From JBKPCD01 sp046727175 (GTDB lineage Bacteria > Acidobacteriota > Vicinamibacteria > Vicinamibacterales > 2-12-FULL-66-21): 64,000 nt of DNA. The stretch lies in NCBI GenBank assembly GCA_046727175.1, contig JBKPCD010000062.1, positions 1 to 64,000 on the forward strand, in the 5' to 3' direction. This document shows, piece by piece, positions 41,412 to 50,147 of this stretch. A program made the translations under genes and the position numbers. Each line of letters begins with the position of its first letter. The first letter of the stretch is position 1. The notes beneath the pieces were generated by a model that was not told the origin of the DNA, did no database searches, and saw nothing but the letters and a program-made list of their open reading frames with translations.

Positions 41412-43256
41412 TCATTGTTTCTTCGATCCCAGCCACGCGTCTCGAAACTGTTTCTGCTCCTCCGTCAGGGTGCCTCCGTCCGATTCGATCGGGACGGCTT
41501 CGAGTGCCGGATCCTCGGCCAGGGTCGCGGTCACCGTGACCGTTTGAGCCGATGGGCGCTTCACTTCGAGCAACAGCTTTTCTCCGGGCTTGCGCCCATT
41601 CAGCGCATCGGATGAAAACGGCTTTCCGTCAAGCGAACCAATCACGTCGTTCTGCTCGAGCCCCGCGTCGAATGCGGGGCTGCCCCAGCGAACGAGCCCA
41701 GTCACCTTCCCGGAGGCATCGATCGCTGCACCGAGCCAGGCTGCGCCCGGGTTGCGTTTCCGGACGAGAATGCCAGCGGGGGCGAGGAGCTTCGCGTAGT
41801 CGGGAATCTCCCGCCCTTCGATGTACTTATCGAAGAACTCGTCTGCGAACGCGCGGTCGCCCGAGACCTCCGCAATGCGGTCCCGAACGTCTTTCAACGT
41901 GTACGGCGTTGCAACCAGACCGGGGTGCGGACCTCCCGGCTTGCCGTGCACCTTCCACATTGCGCGCATGAAATCGTCGAGCGAGATCTTTCCGTGCGAG
42001 CGCTCGCGCAAGCTGAGATCGAGCGCCAGCGCAATCGCGGATCCGTACGGATAGTAGTTGATGAACGTGTAGGAGAAGTTCGTCTCGTCCACGAACACCG
42101 CCGCATCGGTGAACGGCGCCATCTCGCTCATCTCGACGATGGAATGGAAGCGATGACCGGGGCTGACGACGACGGCAAGAGCCGAGTTCGCGATGTTCCG
42201 CATCGCCTGATCGGTCGGGGTGAGGCCGGCGCGCGCCATGATGAGCGGACCGTAGTACTGCGTGAAGCCTTCGGCGAGCCACAGCTCGCCTGACATGTTC
42301 GCTTCTTCGAAGTTGAAAGGCTCGAGAGATTTCGGACGAATGCGCTCGACGTTCCAGCAGTGAAAGAACTCGTGCGAGACGGCCCCGAGCGTCCGGCGCG
42401 CATTGCCACGAATCGAGATTGGCGCCGCGACGACGGTGCTGTTGCGGTGCTCCATGCCGTCGCCGCCGCCCCAGGGGACGTAGTCGCCGAGAAACGTGTA
42501 GGTCCCTGTCTCGTACTCCGGGAACTCGCCGTAGATGGCGCCCGCTTCGTTGACGATCTTCTCCGCGCCGGCAACGTATTCGTCGATGTCGGCACCGGTC
42601 GCGTCATGGTGAACGGCGGCGCGAATCGTAAGCTCCTTTCCATCCGGGTTGTGGACGGTGAACGTCCGTAACGTGAAGTCGCTCAGCTCGGTCGGACTGT
42701 CCATCAAATACTGAAGATTCGGCGCCGTGAAGGTCCACGGATCCGTCGTTGGAAAGAGCTGTGTGGCGGGCTTCCACGAGTAGCCTGCCGGCGGCTGGAA
42801 GGTGATTCGCACGGGCCGCATGTCGAAGCCGCGCGCCCACATCAGCGTGGCAGGCATGTTCATGTGCGCGTGCGTGGTGTCGATGGCGAGATACGTCCCG
42901 TCGACGCGCGTGCCGAACACTTTGTAGACGATCCGTGCGGTGCCGTCGTGACCCGTGACATCCCATTGATACGGGTTCGGCCGCACCGCTGTGAGCTCTT
43001 TGTCTTTGCCGTCGTAGGCGTGCAGATCGAACACGTTCTTCGCGAACTCGTGGAGTGAATATCGCCCCGGCGACGATCGGCTCATGCGCACCTGAAGGGT
43101 CGGGCCGGGAATCGAGGGAAACGTGACCTCGACTTGCGCGTAGTGGTGTTCTGGCGCAGGAAACGACACACGATAGACCACCGGTGGTTGAGCGCCCGCG
43201 GGAACAGCGATGGTGAGCGAAAGGACGATTAGCGCAAATCGAACAGCAGAACGCAT
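41412..43256 (-). CDS. M61-family peptidase (glycyl aminopeptidase-like) with PDZ domain
   Basis: 614 residues with a signal peptide (about 1-23). The N-terminal M61 beta-domain (YRVSFPAPEHHYAQVEVTFP) precedes the zinc-peptidase domain, whose motif is SHEFFHCWNVERIRPKSLEPF (HExxH, with downstream Glu in 'LWLAEGFTQYYG'). A C-terminal PDZ domain follows (about 500-590, 'NPGAAWLGAAIDASGKVTGL', 'VIGSLDGKPF'). Predicted periplasmic metallo-aminopeptidase preferring small residues. Divergent from the permease gene. Confidence 0.93.
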   Translation of the reverse strand: MRSAVRFALIVLSLTIAVPAGAQPPVVYRVSFPAPEHHYAQVEVTFPSIPGPTLQVRMSRSSPGRYSLHEFAKNVFDLHAYDGKDKELTAVRPNPYQWDVTGHDGTARIVYKVFGTRVDGTYLAIDTTHAHMNMPATLMWARGFDMRPVRITFQPPAGYSWKPATQLFPTTDPWTFTAPNLQYLMDSPTELSDFTLRTFTVHNPDGKELTIRAAVHHDATGADIDEYVAGAEKIVNEAGAIYGEFPEYETGTYTFLGDYVPWGGGDGMEHRNSTVVAAPISIRGNARRTLGAVSHEFFHCWNVERIRPKSLEPFNFEEANMSGELWLAEGFTQYYGPLIMARAGLTPTDQAMRNIANSALAVVVSPGHRFHSIVEMSEMAPFTDAAVFVDETNFSYTFINYYPYGSAIALALDLSLRERSHGKISLDDFMRAMWKVHGKPGGPHPGLVATPYTLKDVRDRIAEVSGDRAFADEFFDKYIEGREIPDYAKLLAPAGILVRKRNPGAAWLGAAIDASGKVTGLVRWGSPAFDAGLEQNDVIGSLDGKPFSSDALNGRKPGEKLLLEVKRPSAQTVTVTATLAEDPALEAVPIESDGGTLTEEQKQFRDAWLGSKKQ

Positions 43257-43324
43257 GACGCTAGGCTCCGATCAGAGCAGGCGAGCGCATCGTACCATGG
43301 CTCGATCGCATATCCTCTCCAGCC

Positions 43325-44632
43325 GTGACCGATCTCCCACGCTCCCTGACTTTCCTCAACGCCACCGCGATGGTCGCCGGCACCATCATCGGCGCCTCGA
43401 TCTTCGTGCAGCCATCCGAGATTGCACGACATCTCGAAACGCCGGGGGAGATTATGTTGGTCTGGCTGGTATGCGGCGTGCTCACGCTCTTCGGAGCGCT
43501 CGTGTGCGCGGAACTCGCGTCCGCGTTTCCGTACACGGGCGGCCTGTACCTGTTCCTTCGAGACACGTTCTCGCCGCTCGTCGGGTTTCTGTGGGGCTGG
43601 TCCATGTTCTGGACCATGCATTCCGGGATCGTGGCCGCGATCGCGGTCGTGTTCGCGCGTTATGCGGCGTACTTCGTCCACGTCAGCGAGGCTGGTGTCC
43701 GTACGCTTGCGGTACTCGTCATCATCGGGCTGTCGGCCCTGAACTACGTCGGGGTGCGCGCAAGCAGCCGGGTCCAGACGGCTTTCACGATCGCCAAGGT
43801 GGCCGCCGTCGGCGCGATCGTCTTTGCCGGCCTGTGGCTGACGGTCGGCCGCGATCACACAGCCGTCTCACACGCTGCACAGCTTCCTCAGCCTGGCGGA
43901 TCGGTCAGCGAGTTCCTGCTCGCAATGGTCGCCGGCCTGTTCGCCTACGGCGGTTGGCACATGGTCACGTACACAGCCGGTGAAACGAGAGTAGCGGCGC
44001 GAACGATTCCCGCGGCGTTACTCATCGGCATTGCAATCGTGACGTTCTGTTACCTCGCGCTCAATCTCCTCTACCTGGCCGTCCTGCCGGTTTCGGCAGT
44101 CCGCACGTCGACGCGAATCGCGGCCGATGCCGCTGACGCACTGCTCGGGCGCGGGGGTTCGGCATTCATGGCAGCGCTCGTGATGGTCTCGTCGTTCGGC
44201 GGGTTGACGGGCATCGTGCTCACCGGTCCGCGCGTGTACTACTCGATGGCGCAGGACGGGCTCGCGTTTCGCTGGCTTGGCTACGTCCATCCCGTTCATC
44301 GCACGCCGTCGCACGCCATCCTCGCGCAAGCGATCTGGTCCAGCGTCCTGGCGGCAACCGGCGCCTATCGGCAGCTCTTCACACGCGTCGTCTACACCGA
44401 ATGGCTCTTCTTCGCGCTGATGGCTGCCGGCCTGTTCCTCCTGCGACGGCGCGAAGACTATCGTCCCGAGTATCGGGCGTGGGGGTATCCGACGGTACCG
44501 ATCGTCTTCATTACCGCGTCCCTGATGATCGTGATCAACCAGTTACTCAGAGAGCCGGCCGACGCGCTGCTCGGTCTCGGCATGGTTGCGATCGGCGCAC
44601 CGATCTACTATCTGGCGCATGCGCATCGTTGA
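43325..44632 (+). CDS. APC-family amino-acid permease
   Basis: 435 residues with about 12 transmembrane helices; GTG start. The first helix carries the APC signature GTIIGASIFVQPSEIARHL (unwound substrate-binding region). Further markers are CGVLTLFGALVCAELASAFP with the conserved Glu, and YTGGLYLFLRDTFSPLVGFL. Resembles L-type amino-acid/LAT-like transporters; the substrate is unknown. A -10-like TATCCT (43311-43316) lies 8 nt upstream. It overlaps the amidohydrolase gene downstream by 14 bp, pointing to co-expression of uptake and catabolism. Confidence 0.92.
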   Translation: MTDLPRSLTFLNATAMVAGTIIGASIFVQPSEIARHLETPGEIMLVWLVCGVLTLFGALVCAELASAFPYTGGLYLFLRDTFSPLVGFLWGWSMFWTMHSGIVAAIAVVFARYAAYFVHVSEAGVRTLAVLVIIGLSALNYVGVRASSRVQTAFTIAKVAAVGAIVFAGLWLTVGRDHTAVSHAAQLPQPGGSVSEFLLAMVAGLFAYGGWHMVTYTAGETRVAARTIPAALLIGIAIVTFCYLALNLLYLAVLPVSAVRTSTRIAADAADALLGRGGSAFMAALVMVSSFGGLTGIVLTGPRVYYSMAQDGLAFRWLGYVHPVHRTPSHAILAQAIWSSVLAATGAYRQLFTRVVYTEWLFFALMAAGLFLLRRREDYRPEYRAWGYPTVPIVFITASLMIVINQLLREPADALLGLGMVAIGAPIYYLAHAHR

Positions 44633-45605
44633 TTTCCACAATCATTACTATCCGCCCGAGTACGTCGAGGCGTTAAAACGTCCCGCATCGGGTTCGTCGG
44701 TCCGCGTGACCTACGATGCCGACGGCAACCCGTGCGTGCACTATCCGGGCGACTACAACATTCTAGTTCCGGGTCATCGCGACATCGATTTTCGGCAACG
44801 AGTGCTCGACGAGCATGGAGTCGATACGCAGGTCCTCTCGTTCACGACGCCCGGCGTCCACGTCGAGCGGCCCGACCTTGCCGTGGCATGGGCGCGGATG
44901 GTCAACGATGCCTTCGCGCGCGTCGTGCGCGAGCGCCGCGGACGGTTCACCGCGCTCGCGACGCTGCCGCTCAACGATCCTGCCGCATCCGTGCTGGAGC
45001 TCGAGCGCGCGATGAAGGAGCTCGGGCTGCCGGGCGCGATGGTCTTCAGCAACGTGAACCACGTGGCGCTCGCCGACGAGCGCTTCGCGCCGCTCTGGAA
45101 GAAGGCTGACGAACTGGACGCCGTGATCTACATCCACCCCACCGATCCGGCGGGTGTCGAGGCGATGATGGATTACTGGCTCATGCCGCTCGTCGGCTTT
45201 CTTTTCGACACGACGCTCGCCGCCTCCAAACTCGTGTTCAGCGGCGTGGTCGAGCGTCATCCCCGGATTCGGTGGGTGCTGACGCATATGGGTGGCGCGA
45301 CCCCTTACCTCGCCGAGCGACTCGATCGGGGCTACCGGGCGTTTGCCGAATGCCGGCGCAACATCGGCCGGCCGCCGAGCGAGTACCTGTGCCAGTTCTA
45401 CTACGACACGGTGAATTTCAACCCGTCAGCGGTACGACTGGCTCTCGATTTCGCGGGCGAGGATCGAATTCTCGCCGGAAGCGATTATCCGCATCAGATC
45501 GGCAGCATCCCGCTGATGTTGGAGACGCTGCGGGGGTTGGGGATCAGCGAGGCAGCGAAGGAGAAACTGCTGGGCGGAAATGCAGTCAGCCTGTTGGGTT
45601 TATAG
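44619..45605 (+). CDS. Amidohydrolase family 2, ACMSD-like decarboxylase/hydrolase
   Basis: 328 residues from ATG 44619. Metal-binding motif MRIVDFHNHYYPPEY (HxH, H7/H9), later histidine in AVIYIHPTDP and in WVLTHMGGATPYLAERL, and catalytic Asp in ILAGSDYPHQIGS. The layout is that of the 2-amino-3-carboxymuconate-6-semialdehyde decarboxylase / gamma-resorcylate decarboxylase group. The real substrate is unknown, but the overlap with an amino-acid permease upstream suggests an amino-acid or aromatic-acid degradation product. Confidence 0.9.
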   Translation: MRIVDFHNHYYPPEYVEALKRPASGSSVRVTYDADGNPCVHYPGDYNILVPGHRDIDFRQRVLDEHGVDTQVLSFTTPGVHVERPDLAVAWARMVNDAFARVVRERRGRFTALATLPLNDPAASVLELERAMKELGLPGAMVFSNVNHVALADERFAPLWKKADELDAVIYIHPTDPAGVEAMMDYWLMPLVGFLFDTTLAASKLVFSGVVERHPRIRWVLTHMGGATPYLAERLDRGYRAFAECRRNIGRPPSEYLCQFYYDTVNFNPSAVRLALDFAGEDRILAGSDYPHQIGSIPLMLETLRGLGISEAAKEKLLGGNAVSLLGL

Positions 45606-45831
45606 CAACAGAACAAACGCAGGGATCGCGGACTGCAAAGATACGCGGAGTCGGGCCGCGGCGCGCTTGACCATGGTCCGAGTTCGTGATTAAGATCGCG
45701 CCCTCAATCGACCAGATTTTTCGGTCGTTCCCCTTCGCCACGCATTCTTTGGGGGCGCGAGGATGTGGCATCACAGTTCCATCGCGGACTCGCTAGGGCA
45801 ACTGTTCTCCAGCGCCACGGAGTCCTAGCGA
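45606..45831 (+). other. 226-bp upstream region of the respiratory cluster
   Basis: No coding sequence or repeat is visible. A GGAG (45819-45822) sits 9 nt before the TTG start of the next gene. A convincing -35/-10 pair was not found; the promoter of the following eight-gene set is probably here. Confidence 0.4.
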
Positions 45832-46476
45832 TTGGCCCAGATCTTCCCCCCTTGGTGGAACAAACTCCCGCTCGTGGCCGCCCTCGCCGGCGTTTTCGGT
45901 CCGGCGTTCGCGACCGCGGGCGTCTGGTACTACTTCTCTCCTTGGTACACAGACGTGGGCTACCGTCCGGTTCAGCCCGTTCCGTACAGCCACAGGCTCC
46001 ACGTCGGTGAGCTCGGTCTCGACTGCCGATACTGTCACGCCTCGGTCGAGGTTTCTCCTGTCGCGAACGTTCCGCCCACCCAGACCTGCATGAACTGTCA
46101 TCAGACGGTGAAGCGGGACAGCCCCGCGCTCGCGCCGATTCGCGACAGCGCCGCCAGCGGCCGCCCGATGCGCTGGATCCGCGTCCACAAGCTCCCCGAC
46201 TACGCCTATTTCACCCACAAATCGCACGTCGCGGCAGGCATCGGCTGCGTCACCTGCCACGGCCGCATCGACGAGATGGAGACGGTCACCCAGATGATGC
46301 CCCTCAGCATGAGCTGGTGTCTCGATTGCCATCGCAACCCAGGTCCCAACAGACGCCCGGTCTCGGAGGTCACGAACATGAAGTGGGCGCCTCCCAGGGA
46401 CCCGCAGGTGCTCGCGGCGCAGCTCGGCGATCGACAGGTCCATCCGCCAACCGACTGTTCGGGGTGCCACCGGTGA
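45832..46476 (+). CDS. actA: ActA-like pentaheme cytochrome c (alternative complex III)
   Basis: 214 residues from TTG 45832. A single N-terminal transmembrane helix (about 10-32) is followed by five CxxCH sites: CRYCH (65), CMNCH (86), CVTCH (139), CLDCH (163) and CSGCH (209, at the very C-terminus). Size, topology and heme spacing match ActA of alternative complex III, which passes electrons from the complex to periplasmic acceptors. It is followed with 4-bp overlap by the ActB-like gene. It is the first gene of the co-directional respiratory set ending at 57372. Confidence 0.88.
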   Translation: MAQIFPPWWNKLPLVAALAGVFGPAFATAGVWYYFSPWYTDVGYRPVQPVPYSHRLHVGELGLDCRYCHASVEVSPVANVPPTQTCMNCHQTVKRDSPALAPIRDSAASGRPMRWIRVHKLPDYAYFTHKSHVAAGIGCVTCHGRIDEMETVTQMMPLSMSWCLDCHRNPGPNRRPVSEVTNMKWAPPRDPQVLAAQLGDRQVHPPTDCSGCHR

Positions 46477-49400
46477 AAACCTATTGGCGAAGTCTCGCGC
46501 AGATCGAGGAACGCCCCGAATTCCGTGACGCTCTCGAGCGGGAGTTCCCGGAGGGCGCGTCAGAGCTTCCCGAAGGGATCACGCGGCGCGACATGATGAT
46601 GCTCGTGGGTGCCTCACTGTCGCTCGCGGGCCTCGCGGGGTGCCGGCGCCCGGTCGAAGAGATTGTCCCGTATGTCACCGCTCCCGAGGACACCGTTCCT
46701 GGGATCCCCCGCTACTACGCGACGACGATGCCGTTTGGGAGGAGCGCGTACGGGTTGATCGTGGAGAGCCACGAAGGGCGGCCGACGAAGATCGAGGGCA
46801 ACCCCTCGCACCCGTCGACCCTCGGCGCGTCGAACGCGCGCGTCCAGGCGTCGGTGCTTGGCCTCTACGATCCCGACCGATCGCAGTCGGTCAGGCAGCA
46901 GGGCGCGGCGAAGTCGTGGAAGGATTTCGAGACGGCGTGGCCGCAGCTGGCCGAGGCCCATGCCAAGGACGGCGGCGCCGGCATGGCGGTCCTCTCCGGG
47001 TCTTTTTCGTCGCCAACGCTGGCGCGCCTCGTCACCGAGCTCCGTGCCCGCTATCCCAAGCTGCTGTGGGCGACCCACGACGCCGTCAGCGACGAGAACC
47101 GGCTCGCTGGGCTGCGGCAGGCCATCGGTCGCGACGTCGATCTGGTGCTCCGGCTGGATCGAGCGTCGGTGATCCTCGCGCTCGACGCCGACCCGCTGCT
47201 CATCGACCCCGAGATGATCCGGCACGCGCGTGGCTTCGCCGACGGCAGGCGTGCGGGCGGTTCCGGCGGCGCGATGAACCGGCTCTATGCGGTTGAAGGC
47301 GTCTACTCGCTGACCGGGGCGATGGCGGATCACCGGCTCCGCCTCCAGAGCCGGCTGATCGCCCCGTTCCTCGCCGCGCTCGCTTCACGCCTTGGCGCGC
47401 CCGGAGCCGCGAGCCCGACCGGCGGCGGCGTGCCGGGCGTCGACCCGCGCTGGATCGACGCGCTCGCCAAAGATCTTCAGGCGAATCGCGGCAAGAGCCT
47501 GATCGTCGCAGGGGAGCGCCAGCCTGCCGCCGTCCACGCGGCGGTCTGTGCGCTGAACACACACCTCGGTAACACGGGCAAGACGGTCAGCTACTACGAG
47601 CCGAAGGACGCGTCGGTGCCGAGCGTGAGCGCCCTCGCCTCGCTGGTTTCCGCGATGAAAAGCGGCGCGGTCCAGACGCTCGTCGTCCTCGGCGGCAATC
47701 CGGTATTCGATGCCCCTGCCGATCTCGACTTCGCGTCCGCGATGTCGAAGGTCCCTCACACGATTGCCCTTTCGCATTCGGTGGACGAAACGGCGTCGAA
47801 GGCGGAGTGGCACATTCCCAGCGCTCATTACCTCGAATCGTGGGGAGACGCGCGCGCGGTCGGAGGTACGCTCAGCGTCGTCCAGCCGCTCATCCTCCCG
47901 CTGTTTGGCGGCAAGAGCGCTGTTGAAGTGCTGGGGCTGATGGTCGCAGGTAAGGATCGTCCAGGGTACGAGATCGTCCAGGAGACCTGGAAACGAATCC
48001 TCGGCGAGGCCGATTTCGACAGGAAATGGAACCGCGTACTGCATGACGGATTGTTGGCAGGCAGCGAGCTTCCCGAAGTCGTACCCGGTCACACAGGCAA
48101 TCCCTTCGCGGAGCTCGCGCGCCCGAACGGTGCGGCCGATGCGGGATCGAGTGGTCTGGAGATCGTATTCGTGCCGTCCCCGTCGCTTCACGACGGCCGT
48201 TTCGCGAACGACGGGTGGCTGCAGGAGCTTCCCGATCCGCTCACCAAGCTCACCTGGGATAACCCCGCGCTCGTGAGCCCGAAGACGGCGGAGACGCTCA
48301 GTCTTGCGAACGAGGAGTTGGTCCGTCTCGATTACGCGGGCCGCTCGCTCGAGCTTCCCGTCTGGATCCTCCCCGGCATGGCGGATGGCGTCGTGGCCCT
48401 CACGCTTGGCTACGGTCGCCGGAGCGCGGGAAGGGTTGGGTCCGGTGTCGGGTTTGAGACGTTCACGATCCGAGCTTCCAAGGCACCTGGCTTCGACAGC
48501 GGCGTCACAGTCAGCAGGCTCGGGCGCAAGTACCCGCTCTCGGCAACCCAGAACCACGGCAGCATGGAGGGCCGCCCCCTCGTCCGCGAGTCGACGCTGG
48601 CCGAGCTTCGGTCGGAATCGGCCTCCGGGCCAGGGCGAGCCGAGAGCACGCCTCCTAGGGATTCTCCACCAACGCCGCATGGCGGAAGAGTCCCCGGCGC
48701 ACTCGGCGTCTTCGAGGAGGAACCGCGTCACTTCTCACTCTGGAAGGAGCACGTCTACGATCAGGGGCACCAGTGGGGAATGACGATCGACTTGAACTCC
48801 TGCATCGGCTGCAACGCATGCATGACGGCGTGTCAGAGCGAGAACAACGTGCCCGTCGTCGGCAAGATTCAGGTCAAGAAATCGCGCGAGATGCACTGGC
48901 TGCGGGTGGACCGGTATTTCTCCGGCGAGCCCTCCGGCAGCCCGGAGGTCGTCTTCCAGCCGGTTCCGTGCATGCAGTGCGAAGACGCCCCCTGCGAGCA
49001 GGTCTGCCCCGTGGCCGCGACCGTTCACGACGCGCAGGGCCTCAACGTGATGGTCTACAACCGGTGCATCGGAACCCGCTACTGCTCGAACAACTGTCCC
49101 TACAAGGTGCGCCGGTTCAATTTCTTCAACTTCACCAAGGACACGCCCGCCATTCTGAAGCTCGCGATGAACCCGGACGTCACCGTTCGCGCGAGGGGCG
49201 TCATGGAGAAGTGCACGTACTGCATTCAGAGGATCAACCGGGTGAAGATCGATGCGAAGCTCGCGGGGCGCGAGGTTCGTGACGGCGACGTCAAGACGGC
49301 CTGCCAGCAGGCCTGCCCCGCCTCGGCCATCGAGTTCGGAGATCTTCGGGACCAATCGAGCCGTGTCGTGAAGGCGAAGGCTGACCCGCGCAACTACGCG

Positions 49401-49535
49401 CTCCTCGACGAGCTGAACACAAGGCCCAGGACGACCTATCTGGCCAAGGTGCGCAATCCGAATCCCGATCTCAAGGGCGTGCGAACGGACGCGGGAGCCT
49501 GGCGCGCGGGAAAGGACGAAGCCCTCCCGGTATGA
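46473..49535 (+). CDS. actB: ActB-like molybdopterin-fold/FeS protein (alternative complex III)
   Basis: 1020 residues from GTG 46473. Tat-type N-terminus (ITRRDMMMLVGASLSLAGLAGC) with a lipobox-like Cys. A molybdopterin-oxidoreductase-fold domain (about 60-740) includes 'ETASKAEWHIPSAHYLESWGDARAVGG'; in alternative complex III this domain binds no cofactor. The C-terminal ferredoxin domain (about 765-980) carries four cysteine clusters: CIGCNACMTACQ, CMQCEDAPCEQVCP, CIGTRYCSNNCP and CTYCIQRIN with CQQACPAS. In the canonical complex ActB passes electrons from the quinol-side subunits to ActA. Here no NrfD-type partner follows; the next gene overlaps by 4 bp. Confidence 0.9.
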   Translation: MKTYWRSLAQIEERPEFRDALEREFPEGASELPEGITRRDMMMLVGASLSLAGLAGCRRPVEEIVPYVTAPEDTVPGIPRYYATTMPFGRSAYGLIVESHEGRPTKIEGNPSHPSTLGASNARVQASVLGLYDPDRSQSVRQQGAAKSWKDFETAWPQLAEAHAKDGGAGMAVLSGSFSSPTLARLVTELRARYPKLLWATHDAVSDENRLAGLRQAIGRDVDLVLRLDRASVILALDADPLLIDPEMIRHARGFADGRRAGGSGGAMNRLYAVEGVYSLTGAMADHRLRLQSRLIAPFLAALASRLGAPGAASPTGGGVPGVDPRWIDALAKDLQANRGKSLIVAGERQPAAVHAAVCALNTHLGNTGKTVSYYEPKDASVPSVSALASLVSAMKSGAVQTLVVLGGNPVFDAPADLDFASAMSKVPHTIALSHSVDETASKAEWHIPSAHYLESWGDARAVGGTLSVVQPLILPLFGGKSAVEVLGLMVAGKDRPGYEIVQETWKRILGEADFDRKWNRVLHDGLLAGSELPEVVPGHTGNPFAELARPNGAADAGSSGLEIVFVPSPSLHDGRFANDGWLQELPDPLTKLTWDNPALVSPKTAETLSLANEELVRLDYAGRSLELPVWILPGMADGVVALTLGYGRRSAGRVGSGVGFETFTIRASKAPGFDSGVTVSRLGRKYPLSATQNHGSMEGRPLVRESTLAELRSESASGPGRAESTPPRDSPPTPHGGRVPGALGVFEEEPRHFSLWKEHVYDQGHQWGMTIDLNSCIGCNACMTACQSENNVPVVGKIQVKKSREMHWLRVDRYFSGEPSGSPEVVFQPVPCMQCEDAPCEQVCPVAATVHDAQGLNVMVYNRCIGTRYCSNNCPYKVRRFNFFNFTKDTPAILKLAMNPDVTVRARGVMEKCTYCIQRINRVKIDAKLAGREVRDGDVKTACQQACPASAIEFGDLRDQSSRVVKAKADPRNYALLDELNTRPRTTYLAKVRNPNPDLKGVRTDAGAWRAGKDEALPV

Positions 49536-50137
49536 CCTCCCGTCATCGGCGCCTGCTGGGCACTCTCGCTCTCACGTCTGTCGTCGGCCTCACGGGATGC
49601 GCGCGCGGCTGCACGTCGAGCCGTCCTCCCATCCATATCAACCCGAGCATGGACGACCAGCCGAAGGTCCTCCCGCAAACTGCCAGCGGTTTCTTCTACG
49701 ACGGTGCGTCCATGCGGCAGCCCGTTCCCGGAACCGTTCCAATCGGCGGGCTGAAGGAGGACGGAGCCTTCTTCACCGGAAAGGGGGCCGACGGGCAGTT
49801 CGTCGCGACCATCCCCGTTCCCGTGAACGAGACGCTCGTCGAGCGCGGCCACCAGCGCTACGCGATCTATTGCCAGCCTTGCCACGACGCTCGAGGGGAC
49901 GGCAAGGGGATCCTGTTCCAGCGAGGCAACGTCCCCACCGCCTCGTTCCACCAGGAGAAGATCCTCAAGTACCCGGACGGGCAGATCTTCGACGTCATCA
50001 CGAACGGGCAAGGGTTGATGTCCGGGTACCGCTGGCCGATCCCTCCCGCGGACAGGTGGGCGATCGTCGCCTACGTGCGAGAGCTCGAACGTAAGCGGTT
50101 GGCAAGCGCTGCAGCCGCGCCCCCGGGCGTCAAGTGA
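49532..50137 (+). CDS. ActE-like lipoprotein cytochrome c
   Basis: 201 residues. A signal peptide with lipobox (VVGLTGC, Cys23) suggests outer-face lipid anchoring. One heme site, YCQPCHDARGDGKG (C114/C117/H118), and a likely distal Met in GLMSGYRWP. Resembles ActE, the monoheme subunit of alternative complex III, and NrfC-type cytochromes. It overlaps ActB (4 bp) and is followed 10 bp later by the bd-type gene. In canonical operons ActC and ActD would lie between ActB and this gene; they are missing. Confidence 0.82.
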   Translation: MTSRHRRLLGTLALTSVVGLTGCARGCTSSRPPIHINPSMDDQPKVLPQTASGFFYDGASMRQPVPGTVPIGGLKEDGAFFTGKGADGQFVATIPVPVNETLVERGHQRYAIYCQPCHDARGDGKGILFQRGNVPTASFHQEKILKYPDGQIFDVITNGQGLMSGYRWPIPPADRWAIVAYVRELERKRLASAAAAPPGVK

Positions 50138-50147
50138 GGGAGACACC

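Noticed and set aside
47385..48731. 448-codon antisense open frame inside actB
   Set aside because: No domain; the plus strand carries conserved ActB sequence.
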